From Dipetalonema caudispina (Eukaryota > Nematoda > Chromadorea > Rhabditida > Onchocercidae): a DNA stretch of 64,000 nt. Position 1 is the stretch's first letter, and every line of letters begins with the position of its first letter. A program made the translations under genes and the position numbers. The stretch spans positions 1 through 64,000 of the forward strand of contig JABVXV010000166.1 in NCBI GenBank assembly GCA_013365325.1, read 5' to 3'. The notes under the pieces are model-generated. The model was not told where the DNA came from. It ran no database searches and saw only the letters and a program-made list of their open reading frames with translations. Positions 1 to 11,898 of the stretch are shown one piece after another.

Positions 1-113
1 TACAAACACTTTGTTGTTTACGAAATGTTTTGTTCCCTCTGCGTCTCTGTACATTTATTAGAGATGGAAAATTTGGAGAAGAGAGCATGAATAGAAGGAG
101 ATGGATTGTTGGA

Positions 114-126
114 GAATATTCCGGAA
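114..126 (+). promoter_or_regulatory. Heat-shock element of the sHSP gene
   Basis: Three perfect alternating pentamers, GAA-ta-TTC-cg-GAA, sit at 114-126. Each flank carries a further 2-of-3 match (ttg at 109-111, atc at 129-131). This is the binding site for trimeric heat-shock factor HSF-1. It lies 27 bp upstream of a TATA box and about 110 bp upstream of the start codon of a small heat-shock protein, the place such a site is expected to work. Confidence 0.88.
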
Positions 127-152
127 TAATCAGGTACATTCTCCGTTTGCGA

Positions 153-160
153 TATATAAG
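153..160 (+). promoter_or_regulatory. TATA box of the sHSP gene
   Basis: TATATAAG lies between the heat-shock element and the ATG at 236. With a typical 25-30 bp spacing, transcription would begin near 185, leaving a 5' UTR of about 50 bases. Most nematode promoters lack an obvious TATA box, and strongly inducible heat-shock genes are the usual exception. Confidence 0.75.
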
Positions 161-235
161 AGCGATGATATTCGGTAATTTCAACCTGAAAATTTCAACA
201 TTTCGACACTCTTACTTATTTGGACGACGAAATAA

Positions 236-816
236 ATGGCGCTGTTAGCTTTTCCATCTCCTTTAAGATGGCATAATTTCCCGATAGAAGGACGACACAC
301 TATCGATAGACTGATAAATCGATCGTTGGAAGATTTCCCTCATCCGTTCTGGAAGTGTGCCATCACGGGTCAAAACTCGTTCGATGAGGTAAGCGTATCT
401 TTCATTGTTTTCCATTTCCGCTGATTAATTTTTAGTCCGTTTCTTATTTTGTGTGCTATTATCTCACCGACATCATTATAATTGTCTACGCTTAATGACT
501 GTAAAATGTGTTTCAGATTATTGATGATAAGGAAAACTTCAGCATCCAGATGGATGTTAGTCATTTCCGACCAGAAGAATTATCGGTAATGATGCAGGAT
601 GGGAGACTATCTGTTGAAGGACATCATAAGGAGCAAAATAATCAGCATGATTCTGTAGAAGAACACTTCATCCGGAAGTACACCGTTCCAAAGACTGTAC
701 TGCAAGACAGTTTGGAATCGCAATTGTCCGATCAGGGAATCCTTCGAATAACGGCTAAGAAGGCTATAAAAAATATTCCAATTCAAATCATTTCAACGAA
801 CGGTGACAAACAGTAA
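236..816 (+). CDS. Small heat-shock protein (Hsp20/alpha-crystallin family)
   Basis: Two exons, 236-388 and 517-816, joined in phase 0 across a 128-bp intron (gtaagc ... tttcag), give 150 residues. This is the size of HSP-16-class nematode proteins. Such proteins are ATP-independent holdases that form oligomers and keep unfolding proteins soluble under heat or oxidative stress. The first exon encodes a short variable N-terminus. The second carries the whole alpha-crystallin domain, starting near residue 52 (IIDDKENF), with the DVSHFRPEEL strand, a GRLSVEG strand and the diagnostic GILRI motif near the C-terminus. A short tail with an IPI motif follows, the type of I-x-I/V element that docks onto neighbouring subunits. 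The ATG at 236 follows a strong HSE/TATA promoter and has no competing upstream in-frame ATG. The gene converges on the glutathione peroxidase gene 1.7 kb away. I cannot tell which nematode sHSP subfamily it belongs to. Confidence 0.93.
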
Positions 817-955
817 TTGGCTATTATTTTATGCATTATTAACTATTGTATTTATAAATTTTATTAATTTCGTATCGATTATTTGTGCAGTGTTTCAACG
901 TTATGATTGTCCATTCAAATACAATGATGTGATGTTGTGAACAGATTTAAATTCG

Positions 956-961
956 AATAAA
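956..961 (+). terminator. Polyadenylation signal of the sHSP gene
   Basis: AATAAA lies 140 bp after the stop codon of the small heat-shock gene, followed by T-rich sequence. It is the only canonical signal in the first 200 bases downstream. Confidence 0.6.
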
Positions 962-2539
962 TCTCTTTTTTATTGGAATAGTTTCATTTCATAAGTTGCA
1001 TGAATAGTTTCGTGCATAATTATGCCTTCTGAACTGTCCTTTCACGTTGCGGAAGGATCCATTAATAATAAATTTCAGAAAATCCTTGCGTTTAGAAAGG
1101 AGATGGGAGATATTTTCTCGACATATCGTTACCATATATTTGAATTGTTTTCAACGATTCACAATATTGCTAAGAGACATCAATTGGATACAGCCTTCTT
1201 GTTTTTTATCATCCCTGAAATTCATCCCGGAAATTGCCCCCCCTCACTGGATTACACAGATCTATCAATTACAACAACTTTTTATGCACTCGAGGAAACT
1301 TTCTTCGGCATAACTCCACAAAAAATGAGTTCCCTCTAAGAGCGTTACATTACAACTACCAATTTCTGTTCATTTAATTCTTTGAAAAGTACCATCTGCT
1401 CAACTAACCACTTTTTATTATAATGAAACACACAATTTTCTCACTTAATCTTCGAATTTGAGCTATTTGTTAGAATCACAAAATTAGTCGGCAGATGTTT
1501 GGAAGGAAAATGGGAGAAAAAACACAGAATCTGGGAAAGGGAAGAACTTAATGCTAATTCTTTGCAGTCAATCTCGCATTACTTTTCTTAGCTAAAAAAT
1601 ATGAATTATTAAAAGTATATTCCCGAACTAAAATGAGTGTTGTGACATCGGTTGTTTTCACAGCTGTTCCCCTTTACTGTAGCGTATTAATCTTTTGCAG
1701 GATATGATTGTTATCATTAACGGATATAATGCATGTGCGTGAAATACTTTATTACAATTAAAGGAATAAATGAGTAATTAATTAGCAATATAGCATCAAT
1801 TCTTTAACTTTTTTTTAGCAATGTAGCATCAACTGATGTATATGCATCAGTTAAAGCATATGCTTTCTAAATAAGTGTTTACCCCAATAGTATGTCAGGT
1901 TGATCGTAGTAACACGAGCCTAAAAACTCGGAAAAAATAGTTCATTTCTGTTATCGCAATGAAGAAGTTTCCCGTGACTATGTACCTGTTTTAAAACAAT
2001 TATAGTACTATAGCTAGCGAAATGAACTAAAAAACAACTCTGTCTATTGATCGGCACCTAGATTACTTCTACTAATGGAATAGATTAACTAGAATGCTTC
2101 ACTGTAAAAAAATTAACTTTAGTAATTAACTAACAGCTTCTTAAATTAGGGAATATTTACCGTATAATCAAAAGAGGAATCCAAAAAATGTATTTTCATA
2201 TTGCGAATGGGGGACTTAGTATAGAACTGCTTATAAACTGCATACAAACCTACGCAAAACTGTATGAATCCTCAACTTTGTAAATATTTTTACTTCCATA
2301 AATCCATTTTTACAAATGATTAAACTATTTCAATTTGAGATGAGGTAGAGAACTTGCTAACTAGAACACCTATTTAAGGTAATTTGACACTATGAAAAAA
2401 GAAATCGACAAGTAAGAGGGAAGAGTAAAGACTTCCAGAAAGCATAATGAAATTAAATGAAATGCAAATCCTTCACAATATGCTTTAATCACATTTATCA
2501 TCAAATTACGGACACGAATTTTTGATAAGGGAATTGATT
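962..2539. other. Intergenic, no gene supported
   Basis: This is the gap between the convergent sHSP and glutathione peroxidase genes. It contains two overlapping open frames of about 100 codons at 1022-1339. They lack splice signals, domain similarity or coding-like composition, and I treat them as chance. No repeats of note. Confidence 0.6.
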
Positions 2540-4773
2540 TCAGTTCTTAAGAAGATCATCGATATCTTTCATCATATATTTAGGTGAAGTTGTCGGTGCA
2601 TAGCGCTTCACCTGAAACATTAATAGAGAGGTGAAATATAGAAATTCTCTAAAATTAGATCAAAATAGGCTTTCTCACTTGCCCATCTGCACCTGTGAAA
2701 AAAAAAGTAATCACGAATTAATGCCTTACTTTAAGTACCACCTATCCGTCAGAAGGAAAACCAGATGAGGAAAAATTTAATACACCAACCGGATGTCCTT
2801 CCTGGTCAATGAGGAATTTTGTGAAATTCCATTTTATGTTGTCACCAAACAATCCACTCTTTTCATGCTTCAGGAAATCGAACAGCGGTGCTGCATTTTT
2901 ACCGTTGACATCAATTTTGCCATATAAATCAGGTTCGAAATGAAATTTATCAGCAACGAAATTCTTCACTTCCAATTCACACTTTGGTTCCTGTTAAATT
3001 GTTGCTTTTATAATTCATTTCTGCAATAAATTGCTTTTTGCTTCAGTTATAGTAAGTAGCGAATATTTTATCCTCTACAATTTGAATTATACCACGGCAC
3101 ATTTGAGGCTGATCAAATTAAGAAAATGTTTTATTCACTGATTAAGTTTTCAAAGGAAGTACTACAATTTCTTCTGAAGTGACAAGCAATATTGATGCCA
3201 AATAATTTTTAGTTTTTAATCAACAAAATAAAAACTAAACAATAATTTCGAGAAATTACAGGGATATTACGGAATTATTTAAAATTCACTAATTGTTTGG
3301 GGAATAACAAGAACGGTATATCAACCTTTGTTCTTGCTATCGACTTAGTAGTGCAATGTGTTAGAAATGACGAAATGATCCAAGCATGCAGTATAGCTGT
3401 TTATTAAGTGGGATCCCGCTTTTTTCTTCCTTATTTCTGTTTTCTTCATTGAAAATTCAATCATCCCTTCGCTTAATAAAACACATAAATTGCATAGATT
3501 CAAAAATGAATCAACTTTAACCTTATCAAACATACGACTAAGTTAGTCGATAATGGATTTACGACCTGAATTAATCATTGATTACCAAAGTTACCCCATC
3601 ATTCTTTAAGCTGTGAAAATATGTTGAATACGGCTATAAGATACAATTACCATTTCTGTGTTTAATCTACTCAATATGTTAGCGAATAATTAATGAAACG
3701 ACTATAAATTTCAAGAAAAACGAACCTGTCCACCAAACTGGTTACATGGGAAGGCTGCTATTGCTAAACCTTTATCCTTGTAGTGTTCCATCAGTTCTTT
3801 GAGTTCGGTATAATTGGAATTCGTCAAGCCACATTGCGATGCAACATTTACAATTACCACTGGTTTTCCTCTGCCAAAATAATCACTGTTATGACTAGCA
3901 ACACAAAGTCAACAAAAGCAAAACCGACGGGACAATAAGCATGAAGTCATGGACAGTTTCATAACAGCCAGCATTATCAAGGCTGTTCAATTTACAACAT
4001 CATTTCTCCAAATGGTGATACAGTATTTTAAATTGAGCGCATCACGAAAAAAGATCACGTTGTCAAGCTCCGCTCGTTGTCGTTAGTTGGTAAGCTACCA
4101 TTAACTTGTACCCACTACACCAGTCTTAGAGAATCAGAACTTATTTCCAAATAATTTAAACAGTGATTGTTTTACAGAATTTAGATCTCATTTATCACCA
4201 CTACTTCTTCCCGTACGACATACCAAGTAGCAATTACTGAAATTAATTTTAAACTTAAGCTGATGACAATTTCGTTAAAGTTTCTTTTTTATTAAATCCT
4301 GTATGATATTTGATTTAATGGAAACTAATCCACCGATTCCATTCTACAAATATCAACATTTGATTTTTGACTATTGACCCCCACAAACCCCTCACAAAGG
4401 CTGTTAATATGTAATTTCATAAAACACACAGACCAATATAACATGACCTATTATGCAAAATAATAATAATAATAATAAAATGACCTGAAGTTAATGATCT
4501 ATTTCACAAATGCAAATTAAAATACTGTAATCAAAGCAATTTTTGTCTATTAAAGTTTCGAAAAAGAAAACAAATTAATGCACCAACAAACCGGTATTTT
4601 TCAAGCGAAACATCTTTACCATCTGCATCTTTCACAGTGAAATCATAAATCGTTGTTGCTGAAGACATCTTCCCAAGTAACCGATTACTATTACTAGCGG
4701 TATTCCGGAATACTGTAAAAAGCGATACTGTGAAAGATAAAAGAGATTGAACAACTGAGCACGACATTATCAC
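2540..4773 (-). CDS. Glutathione peroxidase, phospholipid-hydroperoxide type, cysteine form
   Basis: Reduces hydrogen and lipid hydroperoxides using thiol donors. Four exons on the minus strand: 4592-4773, 3726-3870, 2790-2990 and 2540-2611, all phases closing. The protein is 199 residues from the upstream ATG (4773) or 164 from an internal ATG at 4668. The core matches the monomeric GPX4-like group: ASQCGLT (Cys74 in place of selenocysteine), FPCNQFGGQ (catalytic Gln109), WNFTKF (Trp163, Asn164) and the C-terminal RYAPTTSP. Cysteine forms of this type often accept thioredoxin as well as glutathione. The extra 35 N-terminal residues are hydrophobic and Ser/Arg-containing with no acidic residue. 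They could be a signal peptide or mitochondrial presequence, while the internal start gives the usual cytosolic length. No SECIS element is needed because the codon is TGT. Introns 1 and 2 are 721 and 735 bp. A decayed copy lies upstream at 6.2-7.4 kb. Confidence 0.95.
4452..4479. repeat. Short A/AAT-rich simple repeat
   Basis: A run of AAT trinucleotide units in the first intron of the glutathione peroxidase gene. No function is suggested. Confidence 0.6.
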
Positions 4774-6150
4774 AAATATTTATCAAGAATAGGAAAGGTC
4801 AAAAGTGCATTATGGAGCAGATCTAATCATTGACAAATTACTAGAAAAACCAATACTGCTCTTCATAATTTGTCATTTCCACACTCTACCGATTCAACAA
4901 TATTTCGGATATCGCTCTTGAAAGTGAAAGACGATTAAATCAATTATGATAATCGCAAGAAACAACGAAAGTAAACTTCTTAAATGGGGTATGCATTAGG
5001 GAAAATCATATTCGTGAATTTAATCTACACTTCTCATCACACGTATGCATTCTTACGATCAGTCATGACATATACCGATTTCTAGATGACAACAAGAAAG
5101 ATTATGTCTATTTGACATCTTCTTCCTTGTCGTTATCTAGAAAATGGCACATGTAGGAGTATGAAAAATGATAGCTAAATCGGAAAAAAGTTGAATCTGA
5201 TCAATCGCATTGAGAATTACCGAACATCAAATCATTTCTACACAAGTTATCACCTTCTTCCAATAATAATTCCTTCAGTATCTTTATCGCTGTACATTAG
5301 AGATTTTTCTTGCAGCACACTGAAATCTGAAAAGAACCTCAACAGTATTTCACCTTTATTAATAACCCCAAATCAGCCCTATTTGACACAGTACTTGCTC
5401 CAATGATGGCACAAGCGAATACACGAAATGGCAGAATACCGGCCTCTTGATATAATCGTCATTCTAATTAATCTGCCTTGTATAACTAAATGATTATTCA
5501 AATCATACCACTTATTACCGGTACAATCAATTGAAAAAATATCCCACCTATAAGTAAGTGTCGATTCCTTAATCTTTAGAACTTAAAACACCGCAGCTTC
5601 CTAAGACTTCAACTTAAGATAATAACTCTTTTACGGTTTCAATAATGCAGAAAACATCATCGACACAAAAGCCTAGATCCCTACTACCACTTGATGTATT
5701 TTGATGAATCTACAGCACTTCGTTCACTTCGCTTAATGAGGATATAAAATAATTTATTTCAACTTATCTGAATTAATCAAAGATTATATCTGCAAATAAA
5801 ACGAGTAATTTCACAAAATTTAAAACGCTGTAGTTAGGCAGAGAAAAATAAAAAATGAGTATGTAGCAGAAATAGGAGAGATCAAGCTGTGTAAGAAAGA
5901 AAAAATCAATTTGGACGTTCTTCAGTTCTTTTGAAATATAATTTCATCATTCAACATTTTCATCTTTTGCATTATATGTAAGGAAAAAACTGGATATTTA
6001 CGAGAACAAGCGTCGAAAAAATGGATCGGATATCTGAAGGAGGAACAAACTGGTAGAATTAATAAACCAAGTCCATAAGAATGAGTACCATAAATGAAGC
6101 CTGACGCATAAAAAGGATAAAATTGAATTTAAAACGACATCGTGACTACT
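4774..6150. other. Intergenic, no gene supported
   Basis: AT-rich DNA upstream of the glutathione peroxidase start, so its promoter should lie in the first few hundred bases. I see no TATA box or heat-shock element there. The 71-codon frame at 5191-5406 has no supporting features. Confidence 0.55.
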
Positions 6151-6151
6151 T

Positions 6152-7379
6152 ATTACTATCAATCAGTGATTCTGTATCATAAATTATTGCCATTGGTGAA
6201 GTGGTTGGTGCGAAAAGTTTCACTGAAATGTTTACGAAATTATTTTTCGAGAAAGAAAACTCATGATGCAAAGAAGTAGTACGTCTTAATCAAATCGTAT
6301 CATGTACCTGAAATTTCCACATTAACTTATCCATCATCAACGTGGCAAGTGATATCTCAAAACTTGACACTGATGTCAGGTTCACAATAGTACTTTTCTT
6401 TAACACCTTTCTTGATATCAAATCCACTACCTGATTCCTGCAACAAAAACAAATCTTAGTTCCACACTGCTCATTTTGCTATATCACAGTTAACTTAGCA
6501 AGTATAAGACGGCTAAACGATGAGTCCTACGGACAACATGTAGATAAAAACACAGTTCACTTTATTTTTACACTTTTTTTAATTTGTACATTAATATTTA
6601 CTACATTATCAGTAGTATAGTTTCTTATGACTCACAATTGAACTGGAATAGAAGATGGCTCAACTCATCAAGCGATAGAGCATTTATCTTCTCTTCGAGC
6701 TATACCAAATCTATACGTGCTGCATTGGAAAAAAAGAATTACTTGCGTTGTTTGCACTACCAACGCAAAACGTAAATTACAAGAGCAAATTCCACTTCGA
6801 TATTGATCAATCCGGTGATCTATCAAAACTTGGTGATAACTGGTGGTAAAACTAGAAAAATATGTGTCTTTTAATGAAGAAACTTTTGGAAGGTCCTGAA
6901 AAAAAGCATTGTAAATTATTGATAAGAAGTACATAACAAGCATGGCAAGTGATACATCACCAGAGTTGAAAACGATTTGAAACATAAGAGATTTATTAAA
7001 GAAAGTTGGAGTAGGTGGCACTCCTATCATAAATAATGCCCACACCTCAACTTTTTGGTCCAGTATCAAGACTTTTCAGAATTTACGACACAAATGTCTC
7101 GTAAAAGTAAATGAATATTTTGGCTTAATATGAAAGATTTATAAGAAGTCTGAAACGAACGCGAAGTTCGAAAAAAAAATCAAGCGATAATTTTCAAGAT
7201 ATAAAGCTTGGCACTAAAGACTATCCCTCCACCTTGTAGTGCCAGAAAAATGAAAAAGTCGTACCTGTAATCCGAACTGATTACATAGGAATGCAACAAC
7301 ACCTTTGTAAAACTTCTGCAACTCTTTCAATTCTCCATAATTGGTACTAGCAAGATTACATTGTATAATCGGCTTCCTT
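6152..7379 (-). pseudogene. Decayed second copy of the glutathione peroxidase gene
   Basis: Three relics follow in the same order and strand as the exons of the intact gene. The exon-2 relic (7265-7379) still has a clean tgcag acceptor and gtac donor. It reads RKPII..NLAS-TNY-ELKEL...FLCNQFGLQ, so the block holding the catalytic QCGLT cysteine is deleted and FPCNQ has become FLCNQ. The exon-3 relic (about 6350-6438) reads ESGSGFDIKKGVKEKYYCEP and then meets an in-frame TGA before the region that would hold the catalytic Trp. The exon-4 relic (about 6155-6225) keeps a tttcag acceptor and APTTSP, but the first base of the exon is missing. It cannot encode a peroxidase. No exon-1 relic was recognised. 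The spliced remnants could still be transcribed. Confidence 0.82.
6900..7070 (-). repeat. Possible rearranged partial duplicate of the GPx relic
   Basis: Short stretches here resemble parts of the neighbouring relic. TATCACTTGCCATG near 6950 matches TATCACTTGCCACG near 6350, and a GGCATTATTTATGATAG block near 7030 resembles one near 6190. Their order on the minus strand appears swapped. This suggests a local duplication and shuffle inside the dead copy. The similarity is short and could be chance. Confidence 0.3.
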
Positions 7380-8071
7380 CTGCAATAAAATGAATAAATA
7401 AACAAATATATATAACTATAATAGCGATAAAGGGAAGAGAAAATGTGCCATGAATGTTTGCATGAACAAAAAACATGAACCTGAAATGGACAAATATTTT
7501 AACAATCAAAAGAAACCTATTTCAAGCTATAAACTATCCTCCTACCCAATTCTGTTTCCTTCCCCTCCATCTATATCTCAATTAGGCAGCCAATGGTCGC
7601 ATGACATGAGGACAGTATGCAAATTTGGTGATTTATAATTAAAAATGGAAATGAAAAGGATGGACGGTTGAATGTTATCACATGGATCACTTTCATATTA
7701 CTATGAATATATGCTTTTGATGAGATTGATGTGTTAATCATAAATGATATAATTAATACGGAAAATATGATAATGTAATAGGTAATGAATATGAAGAACT
7801 GGTTTGTCCTGAAAAAAAAGTAGTCTCATTCCAGTATCTTTTCTCTTCCCTTCTTCTTCCTCACTTTTTGTTCTTCTTCACTTTCACAAATACTTTTACT
7901 TATCACTTTTCCCATATTTTTTTTACATCAAATTTCCTGACATTTATTACGTATAACACGTAGTATCATAGTACTGAGGAAGTTGAAATTAAATCGAATG
8001 ATTTATCCCAATAATTGCATTTGTTGCAAAGGTTAAATAGGTCATGCGTTTTGAGAATAACCGGGAAGAAT

Positions 8072-8073
<2 letters not shown>

Positions 8074-8132
<59 letters not shown>
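8074..8132. repeat. (AT)n microsatellite, 59 bp
   Basis: An uninterrupted AT dinucleotide tract. It creates a spurious YIYIY open frame on the minus strand. Likely length-polymorphic. Confidence 0.97.
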
Positions 8133-8133
<1 letters not shown>

Positions 8134-9040
8134 CTTACGCAATAACATACATGTAACACGTTGAGCATCTGTTGCTGATTGAAGGATGGTTAATGAATGA
8201 CAAATAGCAGAATAACAAAATGACTAATTATGAAGCGTTGGCATAATTAACAGAGATTAAGAGAAGGGATAGGAATAATTTCAGAATGTTTTATCTTAAA
8301 ATAATGAGCACCGCTCTATAATTTCTTTCTTTCTCCTTCTCTTTTTTCGCCAATATTTCTGCTCAAACGATTAATAATAAGCTTAAATCCGTATAGTATT
8401 TGACCAATATGATATCTCTCAAAAGTAATTTGAATTGGAGGGTAATTATTAAATGTTGGAAATAACATTTGGCAAGGCCGAATTTAAAGTGCTCACCGTT
8501 AAATTCACCAAAACTATACGGTCATTCTCCCTTTGATAATGTTGACATGACATATTCTATGGTTCAAAAAAATTCATCCACAAAAGGAGCTTGAAGGAAT
8601 TGATTATATCATTTTTCATCCATGTCAAATTTATTCAATTATTTTCTTCCTAATAATTTCTTATATTAACTGTTTACTAGATATTCGATGTACCTTGATG
8701 TCATTTTTCAGTGTAAATATGAAAAAGATAGGATAATTTAATGCCGTAATTATGGTAGTGAAGAGTATAGCTTGAAGAAATTTTTGATGAATTTATTGAG
8801 GAAGAGGAAGAGGGATGGGAGTGATTTAAAATTTACTGATTGGAAGGGATGGTAGAAAATGAAGAGGGAGGATGGCGGTCATTGGCATTTTTAGCATAGT
8901 TGTAGTAAAATTTTGGCATGGAAATACCGAACTTCGTACGTTTCTCTCCCTTTTTACCAACTAAACGTACTATCTGTTGACCTTGCGCAAATTTCACGAC
9001 TCATTAGTAATTTCCACTCAATTCTACCTTAAATAATGAT

Positions 9041-9044
<4 letters not shown>

Positions 9045-9078
<34 letters not shown>

Positions 9079-9106
9079 AACACAGACACACATACAGACA
9101 GACACA
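9045..9106. repeat. (CA)n microsatellite with decayed tail
   Basis: A pure CA run of about 30 bases (9045-9074) grades into imperfect ACA/AGACA units up to about 9106. Confidence 0.93.
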
Positions 9107-9403
9107 TCACAATCTTGTACTATTCATAGCTTTGCAGCAATGATATCAACTTTTTTCATTAATTGGTTGTTTCGTGAAATTAAAACATAAGAATGAATGG
9201 TTTGAAAATTTGCGAAACTATACTATTAATCATTTATTAAGGAGCAGTTCGTTTTTATCGTAAAGATTATTGATTGGATTGCATAGTGATGTGTCGAGTC
9301 GATTTATAATTTCTTATTTTTTTTTTAAAACTATTCCTTCCAATGGCACTGATTGCATTCAGGGAAGAAATTGCCAGCTGAAGACATCAATCATTGACAA
9401 TTA

Positions 9404-9428
9404 CCTTTAGGCGATAATTGCCTAAAGG
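9404..9428. other. Short perfect hairpin
   Basis: Inverted repeat CCTTTAGGC / GCCTAAAGG, 9 bp per arm with a 7-base loop, in intergenic DNA. No gene association; may be chance. Confidence 0.5.
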
Positions 9429-11898
9429 CGTCCTTTGTATAAATCATTTTTGATTTTTATGAATGATAACCTTTTCTTAATGCCAATGTTGCAACCTAAT
9501 GAAAGTGATACTTTTAATTGAATGCTTACTTATTTCATCAAAATGTCTGCAGAGCTTTCTCTCTTCACATAATTTATTTACTGAAGATATCTACGGAATA
9601 TATTCCATCGATAATGTTCAACAGTCACCAATGAATAAAAATTTGTCTTCCTCTTCTCCTTTCTCTAAAAACAGTTATCAAATTAATTTCAGTATACAAA
9701 CAGCATTTGATAGAATATTATTGTTTAGTGCTGAAATTAATTTGCTTGATGAAATAAAAATATCCCTGATGTTTTGACTTTTTTATGTTTTAAATTATAA
9801 TGTTCTTCATGCAAGATGGCAATTTGCCCTCATTAGATTTTCCGAAAAATAAAAGAAAACTTGTTGAATTTGAATGATTAAGGAGATTAGTGTGATATAA
9901 TTATTATCTTACTAATTGTTTACATCTTTTTTAAGACTTGCCTACGGCAAGCTTCTTCTTCTTCTTCTTCTTTTTATCATCTTCGTCATCATTTCAATTA
10001 TTCCTTTTCCCTTTTCAACAATTAATTATTCTTGTTTTCTTTTGTCATTTGCTTGGGAAAAATAATAAATTCACCTGCAGTCAAACGGGATATTTTTTTT
10101 AATAACATCTGAAAAACTCATTGCTACTTCTGCATTAGCTTTTTTGCAACTGCAATCATTTCCTTGAAATATTTGTCTATGAATAAAGCTCATTAAATTG
10201 ATTCCTACTTCCGGTTTTAAAGCATGATCTTTGAAGCCATCAGAAGTTCATGTCATGATGATATTGTTTGGCTTTATAAGGAAGCAAATAATATTAGTTA
10301 TTAAAACATTGCGTTTATACCCTCAATTGATTAAGCTTGCAGTGATTTACAAAAGCTTGAGTAATATTTAATTAACTATTATCCCTACGATATTTTTAGA
10401 AAATAAGCTCTGCTTCACTGCCTAATTGTAACAGACGAGTCTATAATTTAGCCTGTTGTCTTAAGAGGATTCCTTGAATGATTTTGATTTAGATAATTCA
10501 AAGAGAAAGCTATATTTTTTCATATATTTTATTGCTTGCTCATTTATTCATTTGTTTACTTCTTTGTCCACTTAATTTCTTACGGTTGGAATTTACTTGT
10601 TCATCCACATACTTGTTCATTTTTATATCCAACTATTTAATGACTGGCATTTAAATTTTGGTTTACAATTAGGGATGGTGAAAGTTGGGATGCTCGATGA
10701 CCTTAATGAGTTAGTAATGTTTGTATATTTCTTAAGCTGCTAAATCAAATTCAAATACGTAAAATGCCTATGTATTTTTGCGAGGCATTTTTAAAATACA
10801 AAAATGTTAGTTGATGAGGTGAAATTTTACATTATATGTAAATTTATGGTTGTATAATGCAGACGGATTGACTCTACAAACACATAAGGAGAAAGGAGGA
10901 CAACAAAAGTAATTATCACCAAACAATCTTGGTCGGATAAGTACGGGAAATAAAATATACTGTATTATCATTAGCTTAGACTAGGTAAAATTGTGGAAGA
11001 AAAAATAGTATGATACGACACTTATTCAGTTTTTTAACCATCAATTATCCTAATTAACATTCCATTGATAATAGACATTGATTATATATAACATCTGTAA
11101 ATTGAAATAATAAGATGGATAATTTGAAGTATTCCTTGGAGTAGTATTCAAAAAAAAAATTTGATTGATCAATATCATTCAACCAGGTTTAATCAACAAC
11201 AGCAGCAATAACAATAATAATGACAACAATAACAACAACAGAATATAAATAAATAGATCTCTTCTTCATTCGTTCCTTCCCTACCTTTTACCCACCCTTT
11301 TCACCCCTTCTTCTCCGGGATATTTAAGAAAGAATACAAGAAGGGGTGGAGGGAAACAGTTGTCATTACCTGCGGTAACCATCCATCTATAATTAATTCT
11401 TTACTACAGTTACTGGTCCCTTCCTGTTCATTTTCTCAAATCCTAATTAATTCTTTTTCCACCTTATTTTATAAAAAAAAAAGCAATGAAATTGTAAGAA
11501 AATTCTTCAGTTTTTCTACCCACAGATATTGTTTAAATTATACCTGTACTGCCGATGGTATTTGATCGGTTGTTGCAATAACTTTTCTTTGTAAAGAAGT
11601 TGAAAAAAAGATTTTTGATTTTCTTTCCTTCTTTCATTTTTTTTTTTGAGAAAAGTTGTAAAATTTATAAATTCGTTTGTAAATTTCTTTAAAAACTCCG
11701 GAAACTTCCTGCGACTTCTTCTTAATTTACTTATTCATATTACTTCGTAACACTTTAGAGTGAAATCTCTTTTTTGTATTGTATATAATCAAATGCGGAA
11801 ACCACTGGGTCATCATTAAATATAAATAGTAATCTAAGTCACCTCGTCATCGTTTAGGTATTAGGTATGATGAATTCTCTTTTCTTCAGAAGGAATAA

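Larger units (their letters stand above)
7380..11898. other. Long intergenic stretch with microsatellites
   Basis: 4.5 kb without a supportable gene. It contains a TA repeat, a CA repeat, a small hairpin and a CAA/AAT-rich tract at about 11200-11245. A 92-codon frame at 9499-9777 begins with a leader-like hydrophobic stretch, but has no splice context or similarity I can name. Regulatory sequence for the HMG-box gene should lie towards the right end. Confidence 0.55.

Noticed and set aside
1022..1339. 105-codon open frame (+)
   Set aside because: No domain, splice signal or coding composition. A frame of this length occurs by chance here, and an overlapping second frame is also open.
4050..4130. 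Stretch with a D-arm-like TTAGTTGGTAAGC, possible tRNA
   Set aside because: No B box, acceptor stem or anticodon arm can be paired. No tRNA or rRNA gene was seen in the window.
7966..8148. Open frame with a YIYIY run (-)
   Set aside because: Translation of the AT microsatellite.
9499..9777. 92-codon frame with leader-like start (+)
   Set aside because: Hydrophobic start only. No cleavage site pattern, no similarity and no neighbouring exons.
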